Origin: Cunninghamia lanceolata
Lineage: Eukaryota > Streptophyta > Pinopsida > Cupressales > Cupressaceae
Assembly: GCA_027924645.1 (NCBI GenBank)
Contig: BSBN01000829.1
Location: forward strand, 3,906,001-3,970,000
Length of the DNA stretch: 64,000 nucleotides
Direction: 5' to 3'
Shown in pieces: positions 47,241 to 60,049 of this stretch. The translations under genes and the position numbers were made by a program. The notes beneath the pieces are model-generated. The model worked only from the letters and a program-made list of their open reading frames with translations. It searched no databases and had not been told where the DNA came from. How positions within the stretch are numbered: the stretch's first letter is position 1; every line of letters starts with the position of its first letter.

Positions 47241-48418
47241 CCTTGATAGAAGATAAATATTACTGGCCAAAGATGAAAAGGGATATAACTAAGTATGTAA
47301 CAAGGTGTAGAATCTGCCAAGTGGCTAAGGGACATTCATAGAATACAGGATTGTATATGCCCTTACCAGTACCAGCTGCACCATGGACAGATTTGAGCAT
47401 GGACTTTGTGTTGGGACTTCCACATACTCAACGAGGTAATGATTCCATTTTTGTACTTGTTGATAGGTTCTCCAAGATGGTTCATTTTATTGCCTGTAAG
47501 AAAACTAATGATGCAACGTGGGTAGCAGAGTTATTTTTTTCAGAAGTTGTTAGACTACATGGTGTTCCAAAGACTATTACCTCTGACAGGGATACCAAAT
47601 TCCTTAGTCATTTCTGGAGGACTTTATGGAAGAAGATGGGGACCAAGTTACAGTTTAGTAGTGCCTATCATCCTCAAACAAATGGGCAAATAGAGGTAGT
47701 TAATCGGAGTCTGGGAAATTTGCTGAGGTGTATTGTTGGAGAAAAGCCAAAACAATGGGATTTGGCATTACCCCAGGCCGAATTTGCCTATAATAGTTCT
47801 GTTAACCGATCAACAGGAAAGTCCCCTTTCTAGATTGTGTATGGCAGGAATCCTCAGGGTGTTCTAGATTTGGTACAGCTACCAATGAAAGATCGGGTCA
47901 GTGATGATGGGGAAGCATTTGCAGAACACCTTCAACAGTTGCAACAAGAAGTGAGACAGAAGTTGCAGGACGGTAATGAGCGGTATAAGAATTCAATGGA
48001 TACTAGTCGGCGACATCAGACATTCAGTGAAGGTGACTTAGTGATGGTATATTTGAGAAAAGAGAGGTTTCCTACTGGAACATATCACAAGTTGAAGTAC
48101 AAGAAAATTGGTCCTTGCAGAATTACAAAGAAGATCAATGATAATGCATATGAGGTCAGTTTACCAGATGATCTCGCTATTTCTCCCGTGTTTAATATTT
48201 CTGATTTATATGCATTCCATGGTGAGGATGATGCTGAAGATAGTCAACCAGAGGTGGCATGGCACAACCACATTCCCCATAAGAAGAAGGAACAGATTGC
48301 ACAGATTCTTGATAAGAACACTATCTACACTCGGCAAGGGCGTTACAACAAGTATTTAGTACAGTGGGAAGGATTGCCACCAACAGATAGCATGTGGATT
48401 ACAGAGTGGGAAGTGTAG
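47205..48418 (+). pseudogene. integrase and chromodomain of the complete chromovirus
   Basis: In the frame after the 1-base loss: CRICQVAKGHS of the zinc region, a TAG at 47339-47341, then the core with Asp in [12 protein letters not shown], Asp in [14 protein letters not shown] and Glu in [15 protein letters not shown], so the catalytic triad is intact. A second TAG is at 47831-47833, just after STGKSPF. The C-terminal part shows [17 protein letters not shown] and KIGPCRI. The chromodomain lies at about 48290-48415 (GRYNKYLVQWEGL, then DSMWITEW), closed by TAG at 48416-48418 although homologous-looking sequence continues in frame for about 15 codons. The chromodomain would have targeted integration to heterochromatin. 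Confidence 0.93.
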
Positions 48419-48486
48419 AGGTTAGATCCTATCAAATGGCAGCAGTTTGAAGACACTCACTTGCAGGAGCTGCGTTCTTTTCAACC

Positions 48487-48495
48487 AGAGGAGAA
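48487..48495 (+). other. polypurine tract
   Basis: AGAGGAGAA lies directly before the 3' LTR. Confidence 0.8.
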
Positions 48496-49034
48496 TGATG
48501 CAGGGACTTCCGGAGGTCATAACTTTTGACTCGGATGTGGGTTTTCTATGAAATTTTACAGGTGGATGCATTATGAGGTGGTCAGTGGTTTCCCAACCCA
48601 CCCTAGTCAGTTGGACCTCGTCTTGGCACTTTTTCAGGGCTTGAAACTTTCATCTTGGCCCTCAAAATGGCAAATTAGTGTTTTTTTCTAGTTTTTTAAA
48701 AGTTGCTTTTTTTAATAACTCGAAACTCATGTTTCGAATTTAGGATGTTAGTTGGTTTTTCGTCCTACCTTAGCTTTATGAGCTTTTTGGGAAAAAACTG
48801 GATTCTCAAGATATGATTGTAAAATTACCTAAAATGGCAAAATCTGACAATTGTCGAAATCAGCCAAAAAAGGTAATTTTTTTGTTTTTTTTGTTTTCTT
48901 AGATATAAGAGAGTTTTCTCTCATTGTAGCAGTAGAGTTGATGAATAGAAGTTTTGTTATGTTTCAACTTCCAAATTTTTGTCTCTCATGTTTAATGGCA
49001 CAATTCTGTTGAGTGTATGTTGTGTGCTGCATCA
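48496..49034 (+). repeat. 3' LTR of the complete chromovirus
   Basis: 539 bp, TGATGCAGGG to CTGCATCA, followed by the ATTTG duplication. Confidence 0.97.
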
Positions 49035-49039
49035 ATTTG

Positions 49040-51573
49040 TGAATTCCAATTTGAATTAGACAATAAACTATAGAAGAATTAAATGTTATTTTCATTCATT
49101 TGTATATTACTTCCAAAATGTTGTGAAGAATTTAATATTCATTATAAAGAATTAAAATTGAAATCATCTAAAATTAAATCAAGATAATATTTGATTTGAT
49201 TTAGCATGTTTGATTTATATGGCATGGTGGTGTATGGAACCAACTATAGATTTGATATGAGAAGATGTCATGTCTTTATTTGTGATTCTTTTGTACTATC
49301 TACTTCTATCGACCCCAAAAATATTTAAATGATTTTTTATTTGATTAGTGGCTTTGATTCATATGGATTTATGGTATGCATGAGACCATATCTAAGATAA
49401 TATTGGGAGTTTTAATTATAGTTTCAAGTAATGGATTTATTTATAGCCTAGTTTCTAAATTAGTTTGTATTGTGTCATACCATAAATTGAAGTTGAAAAC
49501 ATTTTGAACTAGATTTAGGGAAAACCAAAATTTTCATACCCTAATATTTGATTTTAGAACATGGATTTCATTAACACAAATGTTTTCATCTTATTGATAT
49601 TTAATTTTTATATTGACTTTCTTAAGTTTGATTGTCTATTTTTTACAGTTTAAAAAATGTATGGATGCATGCACTCACATTCCAAGGATTTAATGAGAGA
49701 AAAATCTATTATGAGTGATAGCACTTGTTTTTTTTTTATATATGGAGATTTTAGCATGGGTTTGTGTTGCAATAGTGAAGGATATTAGAACCAGGGTGAT
49801 TGTAACCAAGATTGATACAATTTTGGGTCTACAAGCACTAATGGAAGGTGTCCCATCCTTTATGAGAATCTATAGGATTTATTAGATACTACTTCAATAT
49901 TCTTTTTAAAACCACATGTAACATGAATATTATCATTATCATCATAGGAAGATTATGGATAATACCTTGATTGAAACATTACTACTTTGACAATGAAATT
50001 AATATGCATAAGCTTCAAACCTACCCTAACATTAAGGAGAGTATCCTATTTCCACTAAAAAATTACTTGCTAAAACTTTCTTTTTTTCCCTATATTTTTA
50101 GTCATTCCTTTATTCTTATTAATTTTTAATTGCCTTGAATTGAATTTCTATCACGTTAAATTAAATCATATCAGGTTTAGAAATTCTTGTCAAATCAAAG
50201 AGGGTCCATAGCATGTTGATTATCTTTATATTTTACATGTATCCTTTTTTTATTTTCTATTTCCTTTCCTAGAACCATCAAATTCATAATTTTTCAATTT
50301 TCAAATTTTTAATGGATAATTAGTTTTGTGAGATAGAATGACTTTTTAAATCTACTAATGTAACTTTATGGTTTTCATTTGAGTAATAAAATAAATATTT
50401 TTGAAAAAGTGTGGATATAATTTATTACTTTATATTCAAACTGAGATCTTATGTTAAATAATTTACATGATTCATAGCATATTTGAAGTATATGTGGCAT
50501 TTTTCTTGACCTTCCATAATCTTTCATAAGAAAAGTTTTCAAAATTTTCAAAACTTAAAAGAAGTATATACTATTCTTATAAATGCATTAATTAGTGTAT
50601 TTTGAATTTTTCTATAGCTTTTTATAACATATTAACATGTCAAATCCCTAAACATTTTTTAATGAGTGAAAGGTATAAAAATGGTGTTAGCGACTAGATT
50701 CTATAAGAGAAAGAGTATGAGAGGAGTGAGTTAGTTGTACATGATATTATAGAGCTCATGTAATAGTAAGGGAAAAATCATAAATTATGACATACATACA
50801 ATCACACACATCAATTCATAATTCTATTACTTCATAAAGATGTGCTACTAACCTTAAGAATTTTATTTCCATTCATTCTTTTTAAAAACCTTATTATAAC
50901 CATATATTTCTAATTGAGGTACATATATATTGACACTCCACTTCAACCTATAGCCAAATCTACACCATAATATCTATAGCTACAACCAAATAACCATGCA
51001 TATAATATAAGCTACATGTTCACTCAAAATACTCACTTTAAAGTTGTACATATTATATTTTTGAATATAATATATTTACTTTTAATCTATTGTATAGTTA
51101 CAACATACATATGTCACAATATGTCTATGACTTTATTTTTATTATTATATTTACCTATCAACTTTCACACACAAAACTATGTCTAAATCATTCTTCTAAT
51201 TATTCTCTTTATTCTTGAATTGAAATTTTATTCTAGGCATCCCTACATATATATGCTTATAGTTTGAGGCATAATTTCTAGTAAATATTTAATTGCATCA
51301 TCATGTTTTTTGTGTTAATATTGTTATCGTGAACCTTTTTTAAATACACACAAGTATTTGTTCTTGACCACCACATAGAGTGTTTCATAATTTAGAGTTT
51401 TTAAAGAAAGGTATTATAGTATTATAAAATTTAAATGCCACTAAGTCATATCTTATGGTGTCAAGCCTTTTGAATTAGCAGGTATTAATCAACCATTTGC
51501 ACATCCATAACATGGTTTGTTTATTCTACAAATAAAAAGATACTACATGGCTATAACATTAGGTTGAAGTTCT
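49040..51573. other. AT-rich spacer, no gene seen
   Basis: About 2.5 kb of AT-rich sequence. No coding domain, LTR pair or RNA gene is recognised. Confidence 0.55.
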
Positions 51574-51589
51574 AAAAAATGTAGGAATT

Positions 51590-51838
51590 GTCCAAAGGGT
51601 TGAGCTTAATTGGTTAAAATATTGGGTTCTCATTGTGGAGACCCAAGTTCAAATCCCCATGGGGACATCTAGTGTGGAATTCTACGTTGTGACTCTTGGT
51701 ATTCCATGGTTGAATTCTAATGTGGATGTCTTTTCTAAATTAAGTGGATTTCTAAGTAGTGACTCTTGGTCTTCCATAGATGGTTTCTGAGTAGAATATT
51801 TGTAAACCATATGCACTATAAAAAAAAATGTAGGAATT
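51590..51838 (+). mobile_element. tRNA-derived SINE with target-site duplication
   Basis: A ~233-bp body with RNA polymerase III promoter boxes at the 5' end: A box TGAGCTTAATTGG (51601-51613) and B box AGTTCAAATCC (51646-51656). It has a tRNA-unrelated 3' part and ends in an A-run (51820-51828). The direct repeat AAAAAATGTAGGAATT lies before it (51574-51589) and overlaps its A-tail after it (51823-51838). The body contains the internal repeat GTGACTCTTGGTNTTCCAT twice (about 51688 and 51757). The arrangement (pol III head, A-tail, long duplication) is diagnostic of a SINE; movement relies on a LINE reverse transcriptase not present here. The well-preserved duplication suggests a fairly recent insertion. 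Confidence 0.85.
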
Positions 51839-53329
51839 ACATACAAACAACATGAAAACCATATTTTCAATATACAAAGACAAAGAAGTGCACGTAGAGA
51901 ATACTACACATGGGGGAACACAAATATACATGATAAAAACTACCTACCCTAACAATTTTAAAGAGAAGGAAACTTGTGAGTGCTTCAAAAGTAGTTAGGA
52001 TTTTTCCTTAGTCCAATATGTACAAGTGGGACAAAACTACTTGAAATGGTTAGGTCTAGGAAATGAGAATTGGAAAGAACAATTTTCTGCAAACACCTCT
52101 TTGCAATGAATTAAATTTCCCCCATTGATATCCTATTCCCTTTGCTCCTCTTAATAGTCTTTAGATTTGTGTTTTAGAGAAATGGATGGCTCTACTATAA
52201 AATAGAAAGACAATCCCTAGTATAACTATTATAGAGGGGTGGGGGCAATCTAGTGAAAAGATATTATCTAGGGATATTGTAGGAATATATTAAAATTTAT
52301 CAACCGTTTGAGACATCTTTTTAGATTTATACAATATTAGTCTTGTGGAATTGTTGATGGAGTTGTACGATTTGTAAGAGTGCCTCAATTTATCATAACT
52401 TTTTTTTGCTTTTCCTAATCCTTGGAAAAATATTTCTAGATGTTTATTAAGCTAAATCAAGAGACTCTTAGAGTTTTAAAATGTCCTATCAAAGCATGCA
52501 AATACTCCTAGTGATAGTAGGAACTTAGAACATATTAAATAAATAAATTATCCATCTAAATAAAGCAAAGAAACTCAAATGGTCTATGTTGTGTGTGATG
52601 ATAATGATTCATTCTTTTAAGTAAATAATATAGGTTTGAATGGTGATGGTCATTAGGATGTGGGTGGTTTGAATCATTGGTTGTAGGATGATGGTAGACA
52701 TAATATAGATGTGGGTGAAGGGATGGCGTTTGACAAGGTTCGGAAGAATGCCATGAACAACCATTTATGATAATAATGAAGGAAAGACCCAATAAGTAGG
52801 GGAATTAATGATGGTGTGGATAGCAATGTCATAATTATCACACTTGCATGAAATAACACAAAATTGATCTAAAACAACAATTAAATATAAAACTCATCTT
52901 ATACAAACCAAATGAAGACTTAAAAATACCTAGTATATAGATAGAAATATATAAATTCTTGTGAATTAAAATTAAATTTGTGATGTTCATATAAGAGTGA
53001 ACTCTTTCAAAGGCATTGCTTGTAAATGGAAAAATTATTATAATGGTATTTTGATTAAAAAACTTGGAAATTAACATGAGAGGATTTTAGTACTTTGAAG
53101 AGCAACATGAATGACCAACTATGTTATTAATTTGATTCCATAATAGTTAATATTAGGATAAAGTAAAGGCACTTAACATTTAAGTTAAAGGAATAATAAA
53201 AATAAATATTTGAAAAAAGTCTAGTTGAAAACTAAACATAATAAATAAATTGTACTAGATGTTGATAGAAGGGAATAAAAAGTTCATATAATTTTTGTGC
53301 ACATGAGGATGAAAGTGTTTCAGGGCCCA
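51839..53329. other. AT-rich spacer, no gene seen
   Basis: No recognisable feature. A GGATGTGGGTGGTTTGAATC region at about 52656-52720 is locally G-rich and low in complexity. Confidence 0.55.
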
Positions 53330-53590
53330 AACCCTATACAATAACTGTGGGGATACCACTCTACTATAGGAACACCACTTTAAAATATAGGAGAACTACT
53401 TCTAACTATGGAAGTATTGCTTACAATTGTAGGGATACTACTTACAATTCTAAACTATGGGTATGTTGCTCGAACTCTAACCTATAGGGATACTGCTCTA
53501 ACTAGAACTTGCAGAGCTACCACTTTAACTATAGGGACACTACTCCAACTACAAGGATACCACTTCAACACATGCTTTGGCACTAAGATG
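53330..53590. repeat. degenerate short tandem array
   Basis: Loosely repeated units of about 20-25 bases built on ACTATAGGGATACTACTCTA (for example at about 53345, 53480 and 53528) fill this stretch. The copies differ widely in sequence and spacing, so it is an old minisatellite-like array. Confidence 0.6.
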
Positions 53591-53745
53591 TCACTTTGGT
53601 GATTTGAACCAATGATCTCTAAATCTAACTCATCACTAATTGTGTATAAGTTAAAAGTGGAAGGCACATGCATTGCACACATATGACATTGTGTATGACT
53701 AGATCACTCCTACTCAAATAACATGAGCAAGTGAAGTGTGGTAGT

Positions 53746-54150
53746 ATCTAGAGGACTACCTTCTTCACCAGGAAAAATGCATTGAATTTGGCCATGATAT
53801 TTTTAGGGGGAGTTATTGTGGCAACCACAGTGTGAGGGTTTTTTCTTGCAAATCTATATAGAGGTGTGGTGGTGATGATTTTGGTATGAGTGTTTATAGT
53901 TATTTCTTGTATAGATTCAAGATCTTGGTGAGAATTTTCTAAGAACAAATCAATCTAATGAGTTTCTACTTCAAACAACATGTCAAGATGCACTAAGACA
54001 ATGGCTTATTGTTGATTGTTCTCTTGTTGTATCTGTTAAATGGCTTGAGCCTATTGTTCCTTGATGAGTTCAGGTGGGGGTAAGTTTTTCCTTAGTTCCC
54101 TTAGAGTAGCTTCTACTTAATCCTCTCTTATCCTAAGACACATGAGCATG
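53746..54150 (-). pseudogene. Gln-rich broken reading frame, unknown
   Basis: A single minus-strand phase can be read from about 54150 to 53746, broken by five stops (three TAA, two TAG), each of which is one C-to-T step from a Gln codon. The product would be about 130 residues: a charged helical start (LRELRKNLPPPELIKEQ), a Gln-rich coiled-coil-like middle, then LVHLDMLFEVET, and a basic/Thr-rich end (NPHTVVATITPPKN). I do not recognise the family; a retroelement gag N-terminus is a guess. It lies next to the degenerate array at 53330-53590. Confidence 0.4.
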
Positions 54151-57029
54151 AAAAGTCAAATGTGAGCAATTTGGAGAGAATATGAATGAAGACTTCTTGA
54201 GAACATGGGTGTGAATGTTTTTAGATTGATCATAGTTTGCTCAAGATTAATTTCTATTGGATATTTGTTTACTTGAGTTTGATTGTTTATTTGAGTTTGT
54301 ATTAGTTAGGTTACCACTGCTTTATTGACTGGAAGTTATTTTTGGAGCCTTTAGCTCAAATGTGTGAGGTCCTAAGTTATTGTGTAAAGATTTGTTTGTT
54401 TAACTACTTTAATGAATTGAATGCTAATAAAATAGATATTGAAAATAAAGCTAATGTTAAAATGAAAACCTATAAATCAAATAATCTATGTTTTTGGTAT
54501 TTTTTTTGATATGAATATCTTTCAAATAAATCTAATCTATTTAATTGAAAGTAAAATATGTTTTTTAAATTGGTTTTCTCTATTTTGTGTGTTTACAAGT
54601 AAAAGAATGAATTAATAAATTATGACTATTTTGGATTTTTGTGTTGTAATAGTTACAAAAAGAGAATGACCATGAATTTTCTCATTGGATGCTTTGTTAT
54701 AAAATAAATTGATTTGTTGATTTTAAAATGGGATCCTACAATAAAATAATCTAACTAAACCGATAAACTTACTTCCTATACTAAATTTGGAGATTTTAGT
54801 TGAATGCTTGCAATTCTAGAGCAATGTGAAGATCTATCTATCTATTCTTTAAAAATAATCTACTCTCACTAAATAAAAATGCAAATAATTTGATCTCACA
54901 CCTGGGATATAAGCAATCTAATATGCCAAAAGTGTAGATGTTGTGGCATGTATGTCCTTAGTGTCCCAACTTGATTTCTTCTTCTCTTCTCTAAGCTTTA
55001 GAGACTCCTAATGGAGGGATGATTGTAAGCACAAATAGAGGTTAGAGAAACAAAAGATCAAACAAAGATGTTGTAACTATTGATTGCAAATCTTGGAATC
55101 TACTAAATGGTGGATTGATAAATCTTAGAGGCTATTAAAGACTCATGTTGTAAATGAATTTATGAAGAGAGGTGGACTCTTGATATATTTCTCTAGAATT
55201 TACACTTAGACTTGCTACTAGAACTGCGTGTGAAGAGGCAAGAACATGGATTTCTAAAAAGAAGCAACCAAAAGACCTATGTAAATCCATTTCAAGGAAT
55301 ATTAATATGGCTAGATCCATAATTAGGGTGGCTAACTAGGAGATTTCATATGCTAGGTACAATTAAGGATGAGTTAAAATTGAGTTTGAGAGCCAAGATT
55401 GGTGTACTTGAATGGCACAATCAAATAAATCATGTGAGAAAATTTTAGTTCTAAATCACCTATTTTTCTAGTAAGGAATCATAGAGGTGATTAAAGTCAA
55501 ATTGCTTGAATGATTGATGAATCATTGGGGTGCTTTGACTAGAAAAAGTGCAATTTTGTAACTTAAAAAGTAAAACACCAATTTTTTGAAAGGAAACAAA
55601 GAACACATGCATAATAAATGGTTAGCAAATATTAAATGAAGGCAAGGGAGAGTCCTACAAGATAACTTGGCAATTCCATCAAGGTTAGATAAGATAAGAG
55701 AATGTTATTCACACTACATGGGTCATGTGATAAACCATAAAATCATCATAGGACTACCATGTATGCTTGTATGATTTTAGGCACTTAAATATTTTCCCCC
55801 ATGAATAAGACTATCTACATGAATAAGTAGGTGTCACTTCCTGAAACAAGCATGTGGGATCTTTGAACTTACTTGTACTTACCTTGGTTGTTTTCCCACA
55901 TCTAGACTTTCAAAAATGAAAGAAGAGATCATGTGCAGTATAAAGTGTTTTTTTAAATATGACTAGCAAGAAAATATAGACAAAAGGAATTACCATTGAT
56001 GCATGGTTTGAGAGCTTAACCTCTAGAGAAATAACGATAGTTTCAAGTGAAATTATAATCTATAGAGAGGTCTTAGCATGAGGATTGTTAGTATGGAAAC
56101 AATTTAGCCCTAGGTGAATCCATAGGTGCATAAATTGAGAAAAATCCATTTTACAGGTAATTTGGTTTTTTATCAAATCTTATAGAATTTGATTGTCAAT
56201 TTTAGGGTCGTTAGGGTCATTAGGAATGCATCTAAGTCATGGTTACATAAGTCATTTCATTTTTGAATTTCATGTCAATTTTTGGTCTTTTTGGTCAAAA
56301 TTTAGGTTTTATAGACTAACAGTTAAAATCACTGATTTCACTTTTATATCATTTTTTTTAACAATTGAAACAACCTAGGTGATTGTTGAATCATTAAGGC
56401 ATTGGGTGAATTTCTTGAGTGATCAACTAGTTTTTAGGGCCAATGACAAATTACTTAATTGATCATCGAATCACTTGAGTAATAAACTAATAATTTGAGT
56501 GATAGATCGCTTAGGTGATTCCCATGATTGTTTCCCATCAAAAGGGGTGATTTTGAATCATGAGTTTGTATTTTTTAGTTTTTGGACCATTTTGAGATTT
56601 TTCCTAAATTTTTAATTTTTTGCATGTTTGGGGGGTTTATATGTTTTTTATATTTTCTAACAAGTTGGTGTTATTTTGGACATGACTCATAGATTCAATG
56701 GATTGTCACCCAAGAGAAAAGATGGATTTCATATGTTGTGTAGAAGCTTTCTCATGTTGATTAGGAAATTCTTTCTTGTGTAGATTTGCTATGACATTCT
56801 CACTTACTAGGATACAGATTAAAACACCTTCCAATTTCTAGTGTCTTTTGAGATATCATATCTATGGCATCTACAAGATTCTTGGCATTATTGTTCAATG
56901 GGATCACCTTTCTCTAGGTGAGTGGGATTCTAATGCATAGTGAGATTCATGGGCCATTTTATGGGGGATGGGGATCAAGAGATAGGAGGGGATTCAACTC
57001 ATATCAATCTTGGAGCTTGATGTTTTGTC
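54151..57029. other. AT-rich spacer, no gene seen
   Basis: Nothing is recognised. At 56370-56520 a loosely repeated motif of the form CTTGAGTGATNAAC/CACTTGAGTAATAAAC recurs about four times, probably a degraded minisatellite. Confidence 0.5.
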
Positions 57030-57900
57030 TATGTGAAAGGTGAGCTTGATACGAAGGCACACATTTTGGTCTATTCCTGGGCTCCCATCATTCAATAGGT
57101 GGAGCAAGGTATAATGTTTTCATAGGGAGTAGATATCTTAGCTCTTGTCTACCATGATTTGTATTGGATTACACATTGTGGGGCCTTGTCATTAAACCAC
57201 CCATCATTGTTCATGGGGTAGATTTTGGGGCACATCCAACCCCACCAACAAGTTAATTAGTTTTGGAACACTCACTTCCTAGAGATGTGAGATGGCATAG
57301 GTTGGGCTATTTTGATTCCTCTATATGGTGCATGACCAAAATCATAGATGTAAATGTGATTGTTGACCCTTATACTGAGATGACACGAAGGTGGCTTGAA
57401 AATGCTATAGTGCAAACTTTTTGTGGATAGGAGGGTGTTGTGCTAGATTGGCATGGAGCTATAGAGATTCATCCCATTGGTCAAGTTATTCATTAATTTA
57501 GGGAGGTCCCACTAGTATAGTTGCCCCTAAGGTCTCCTACTATAGGTCCATTTGGGAGTCCATTGAGATCCCTTGTGGGATAGTCTTGTTTACCCCTATC
57601 ACTCTAGGGGTTCCCAATATGTGGGGACCACGAGCATCAGTTTAGGAATAGGAAAGGGCTTAGGAAGAATAGCCCCAGAGGTAGTAGCCACCAAGATAGG
57701 CACTTTAGGTAGCTATTGTAAGGGATGGTATGATGATGATGAGGAGTCGGATGGGGACTATGATCCTAAGGCCAAGGAGGAGGAGGAGACACTAGAGCAG
57801 CCAACACCTAAAATAATTCCTTTCATGCAACTAATAGAGGACCAGATGAGGGTGGATGACCCCTCATGGTAGGTAGGAGATCCTCATGATTAGTTACTTT
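57030..57900 (+). pseudogene. possible plant-mobile-domain (aminotransferase-like) remnant
   Basis: Coding traces in two phases. The first, 57060-57270, reads VDILALVYHDLYWITHCGAL and then IQPHQQ. The second, from 57287, reads DVRWHRLGYFDSSIWC, then IIDVNVIVDPYTEMTRRWLE, then IEIHPIGQVIHQF-like sequence, with Gln at one stop. The order (LxxLYxxL..., then WxxPDRVxRQFG-like) recalls the plant mobile domain of MAIN-like proteins and of some transposons (PF10536/MAIN). An acidic open frame follows (57573-57872: YDDDEESDGDYDPKAKEEEE), which may be its tail. The match is by eye and weak; several stops and a frame change make it a pseudogene in any case. Confidence 0.35.
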
Positions 57901-60049
57901 TATCTCTTTCCTTTTACTTGCTTTTTCTCTTCTTATTTAAAACTACTTGTGATACATTATCATGTTTATTAATTGAGCTCTTACATGGATTTAATGCTTC
58001 TTTTCACTTTTCACTTGGTGACTAAGGCACTGCAGATGGATGGTAGAGTTTATTCAAGATGTTAGTACTAGATATTCTTATCTCCATCATGAGGGGAAGA
58101 GATGCACTTCTAGTTGATGTGGCAACACTTGTTGTTGTAGGTAGACACATAGATATTTTTTCTCTCATCTACCATGTTGGTCAGTAGATCCTAGCCTAGT
58201 GGAGCATGATCCAGTCTTTGGAGATGGAGGTTACCCTCTTGAGGGAGGTAGCTACATTAGGGACTAGCCATTCAAAACCCTTTTTATCACATGTTGGGAC
58301 ACTAGCTCACTCTTACTCATGAGCTATGACACTTACCAATTCTCAACCACCATCATAGAGGGAGAGGACTCCTACATAGTTGAATAATATAGAGAGTGGT
58401 AGATGAGAGAGGATTAACATCCCCAAGCTATCAAGAGCTCAAGATGACTAGAAACTCCCATGACCTTATTTGATTTTGCTTTGTGCATTCCTGAATTTCC
58501 CCCTTGCATGGGGAGATCTATATCTAGATGTCTACTTAATTTGATTCATATGTATCACATGATCGAGATCTTGTACTCAAATGTTGACACATTTATATGA
58601 TGTTCAAGTTCTTATGATTGGCATGGTCTTATATTTTGACCTACAGTTGATATCGTATGCATAACTTTTATCTTGTGCACATGAATGGTTTAGAGTTCTT
58701 AGATTTGATTATTTATGGATGTAGATGTATGCATATATGCATTCTTTTTGTATTTTCTAGCTTTATGATGCATACATGATGGACACATATGGATGATAGA
58801 TATATATGATGTAATGTCCCTAATTGGATTGTTAGCACAATTTCACCAAATTTTACAATCAACACAAACCCATGCTCTTTCTGATCACCAAGATCTTGAG
58901 CATACAAAAATCAAGATGTGGACAAGAAAACAAATTCTAATGCAACTCACTAGGAGTAGGCCACATAGCTTACAATCAATGCCAAAATGATAGAAAGTAT
59001 GTATATGATCAATTCCAAAATAGTAGATTACAATAGTCAAATCCAATCAATGCAAAAATGGTAGATATTAAGTAGATGATCAATGCCAAACTCGTAGATT
59101 ACAATAGTTAGATTTGATCAATGCTAAACTGATATACAAAAAGAAGATCCGAATCAACAACAAATTGATAAATAATGAAATGCAAATCTTGGTGGCTACA
59201 CCATTTGTTCATTATTACAATGTAAGTGTAAGAATTTAAAAGATCTAGCGGTACACCATCCAGAATAAAAAATGAAAACCACTACAATTCTTAATTTTTT
59301 GGCAGCTATGCCCTCCAAGATTACAAACTAAAATTTATAATGGGATATGATAAAGACTTGCAGTTTCTAATAGTTGTAACATGTAGTTAGAATTTTAGAA
59401 TCAACTAAAAACTTCAAGAGTAAATACTCACAATGTAAACTCTATTTGGTAGCCAAGTATGCTAATGTATAGTTGTTGTCATGCCTCTGAAAACTCCCAC
59501 AATAAGTTGTAGCAAGCACAAGATGGTTGAAACTCAGTATCAAATGGGGTGGCTAGACTATAGGTAGGAATTGCTGCTAATATTAGTCACAAATTATCCA
59601 TTAAATATAGTGATTCATCTAAAAGGTGGGTGTGGCTGGCAAGAACTGATGTTAACTACCAAACATGTTGTTGCATCACCTTTGTTGAAGTTGGTATAGC
59701 CTCCTCACCCCTTCAAATTTAGTGTGCACTTTCTTTATGCAACTGGGAATTAATATAGCCATCTTGAACTTGTACAACTAGCAAGAGGGCTCATAATGAA
59801 TACCAATAAATTTGTACGACCTATTTAGCAATTGTGCTAGCTTGGAAGGTTAAAATAGTACAACTAGCATTTTGATGCTCTTCAACACATAAGATTGTTA
59901 TTATTTGAAAGAAAATATAAATAGATATCTTCCCAAGTTTAAAACTCACACAAAAACTATGGAAATTATGCAACACAAAAATTTGGAAACACACCAACAA
60001 TATCTTTTTGGTATTTTCTAAATATTCCACACCACACAAAATAACTAAA
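57901..60049. other. AT-rich spacer, no gene seen
   Basis: No supported gene. Near 58970-59115 the phrase TCAATGCCAAAATGGTAGAT and variants recur three to four times, a small degenerate repeat. Confidence 0.5.

Larger units (their letters stand above)
43355..49034 (+). mobile_element. complete chromovirus (Ty3/gypsy), relatively young
   Basis: A 5.68-kb element with two 539-bp LTRs, perfect ATTTG duplications (43350-43354 and 49035-49039), an initiator-Met PBS, one long polyprotein with gag, zinc knuckle, protease, RT, RNase H, integrase and chromodomain, and a polypurine tract. I count 10 differences between the LTRs (about 1.9%; nine transitions, several at CpG), so it is the youngest dated element here. 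Four in-frame TAG stops and one 1-base frameshift disable it. Gag and chromodomain resemble those of the nested minus-strand chromovirus. Confidence 0.97.

Noticed and set aside
51601..51660. tRNA gene
   Set aside because: A and B boxes are present, but no cloverleaf with a sound acceptor stem is visible, and the A-tail plus flanking duplication show a SINE.
53590..53690. second tRNA-derived SINE on the minus strand
   Set aside because: A B-box-like GGTTCAAATCA is present, but no A box at the right distance, no A-tail and no duplication were found.
57573..57872. independent acidic host gene
   Set aside because: No promoter, intron or conserved domain is visible; it is more simply the tail of the degraded frame upstream.
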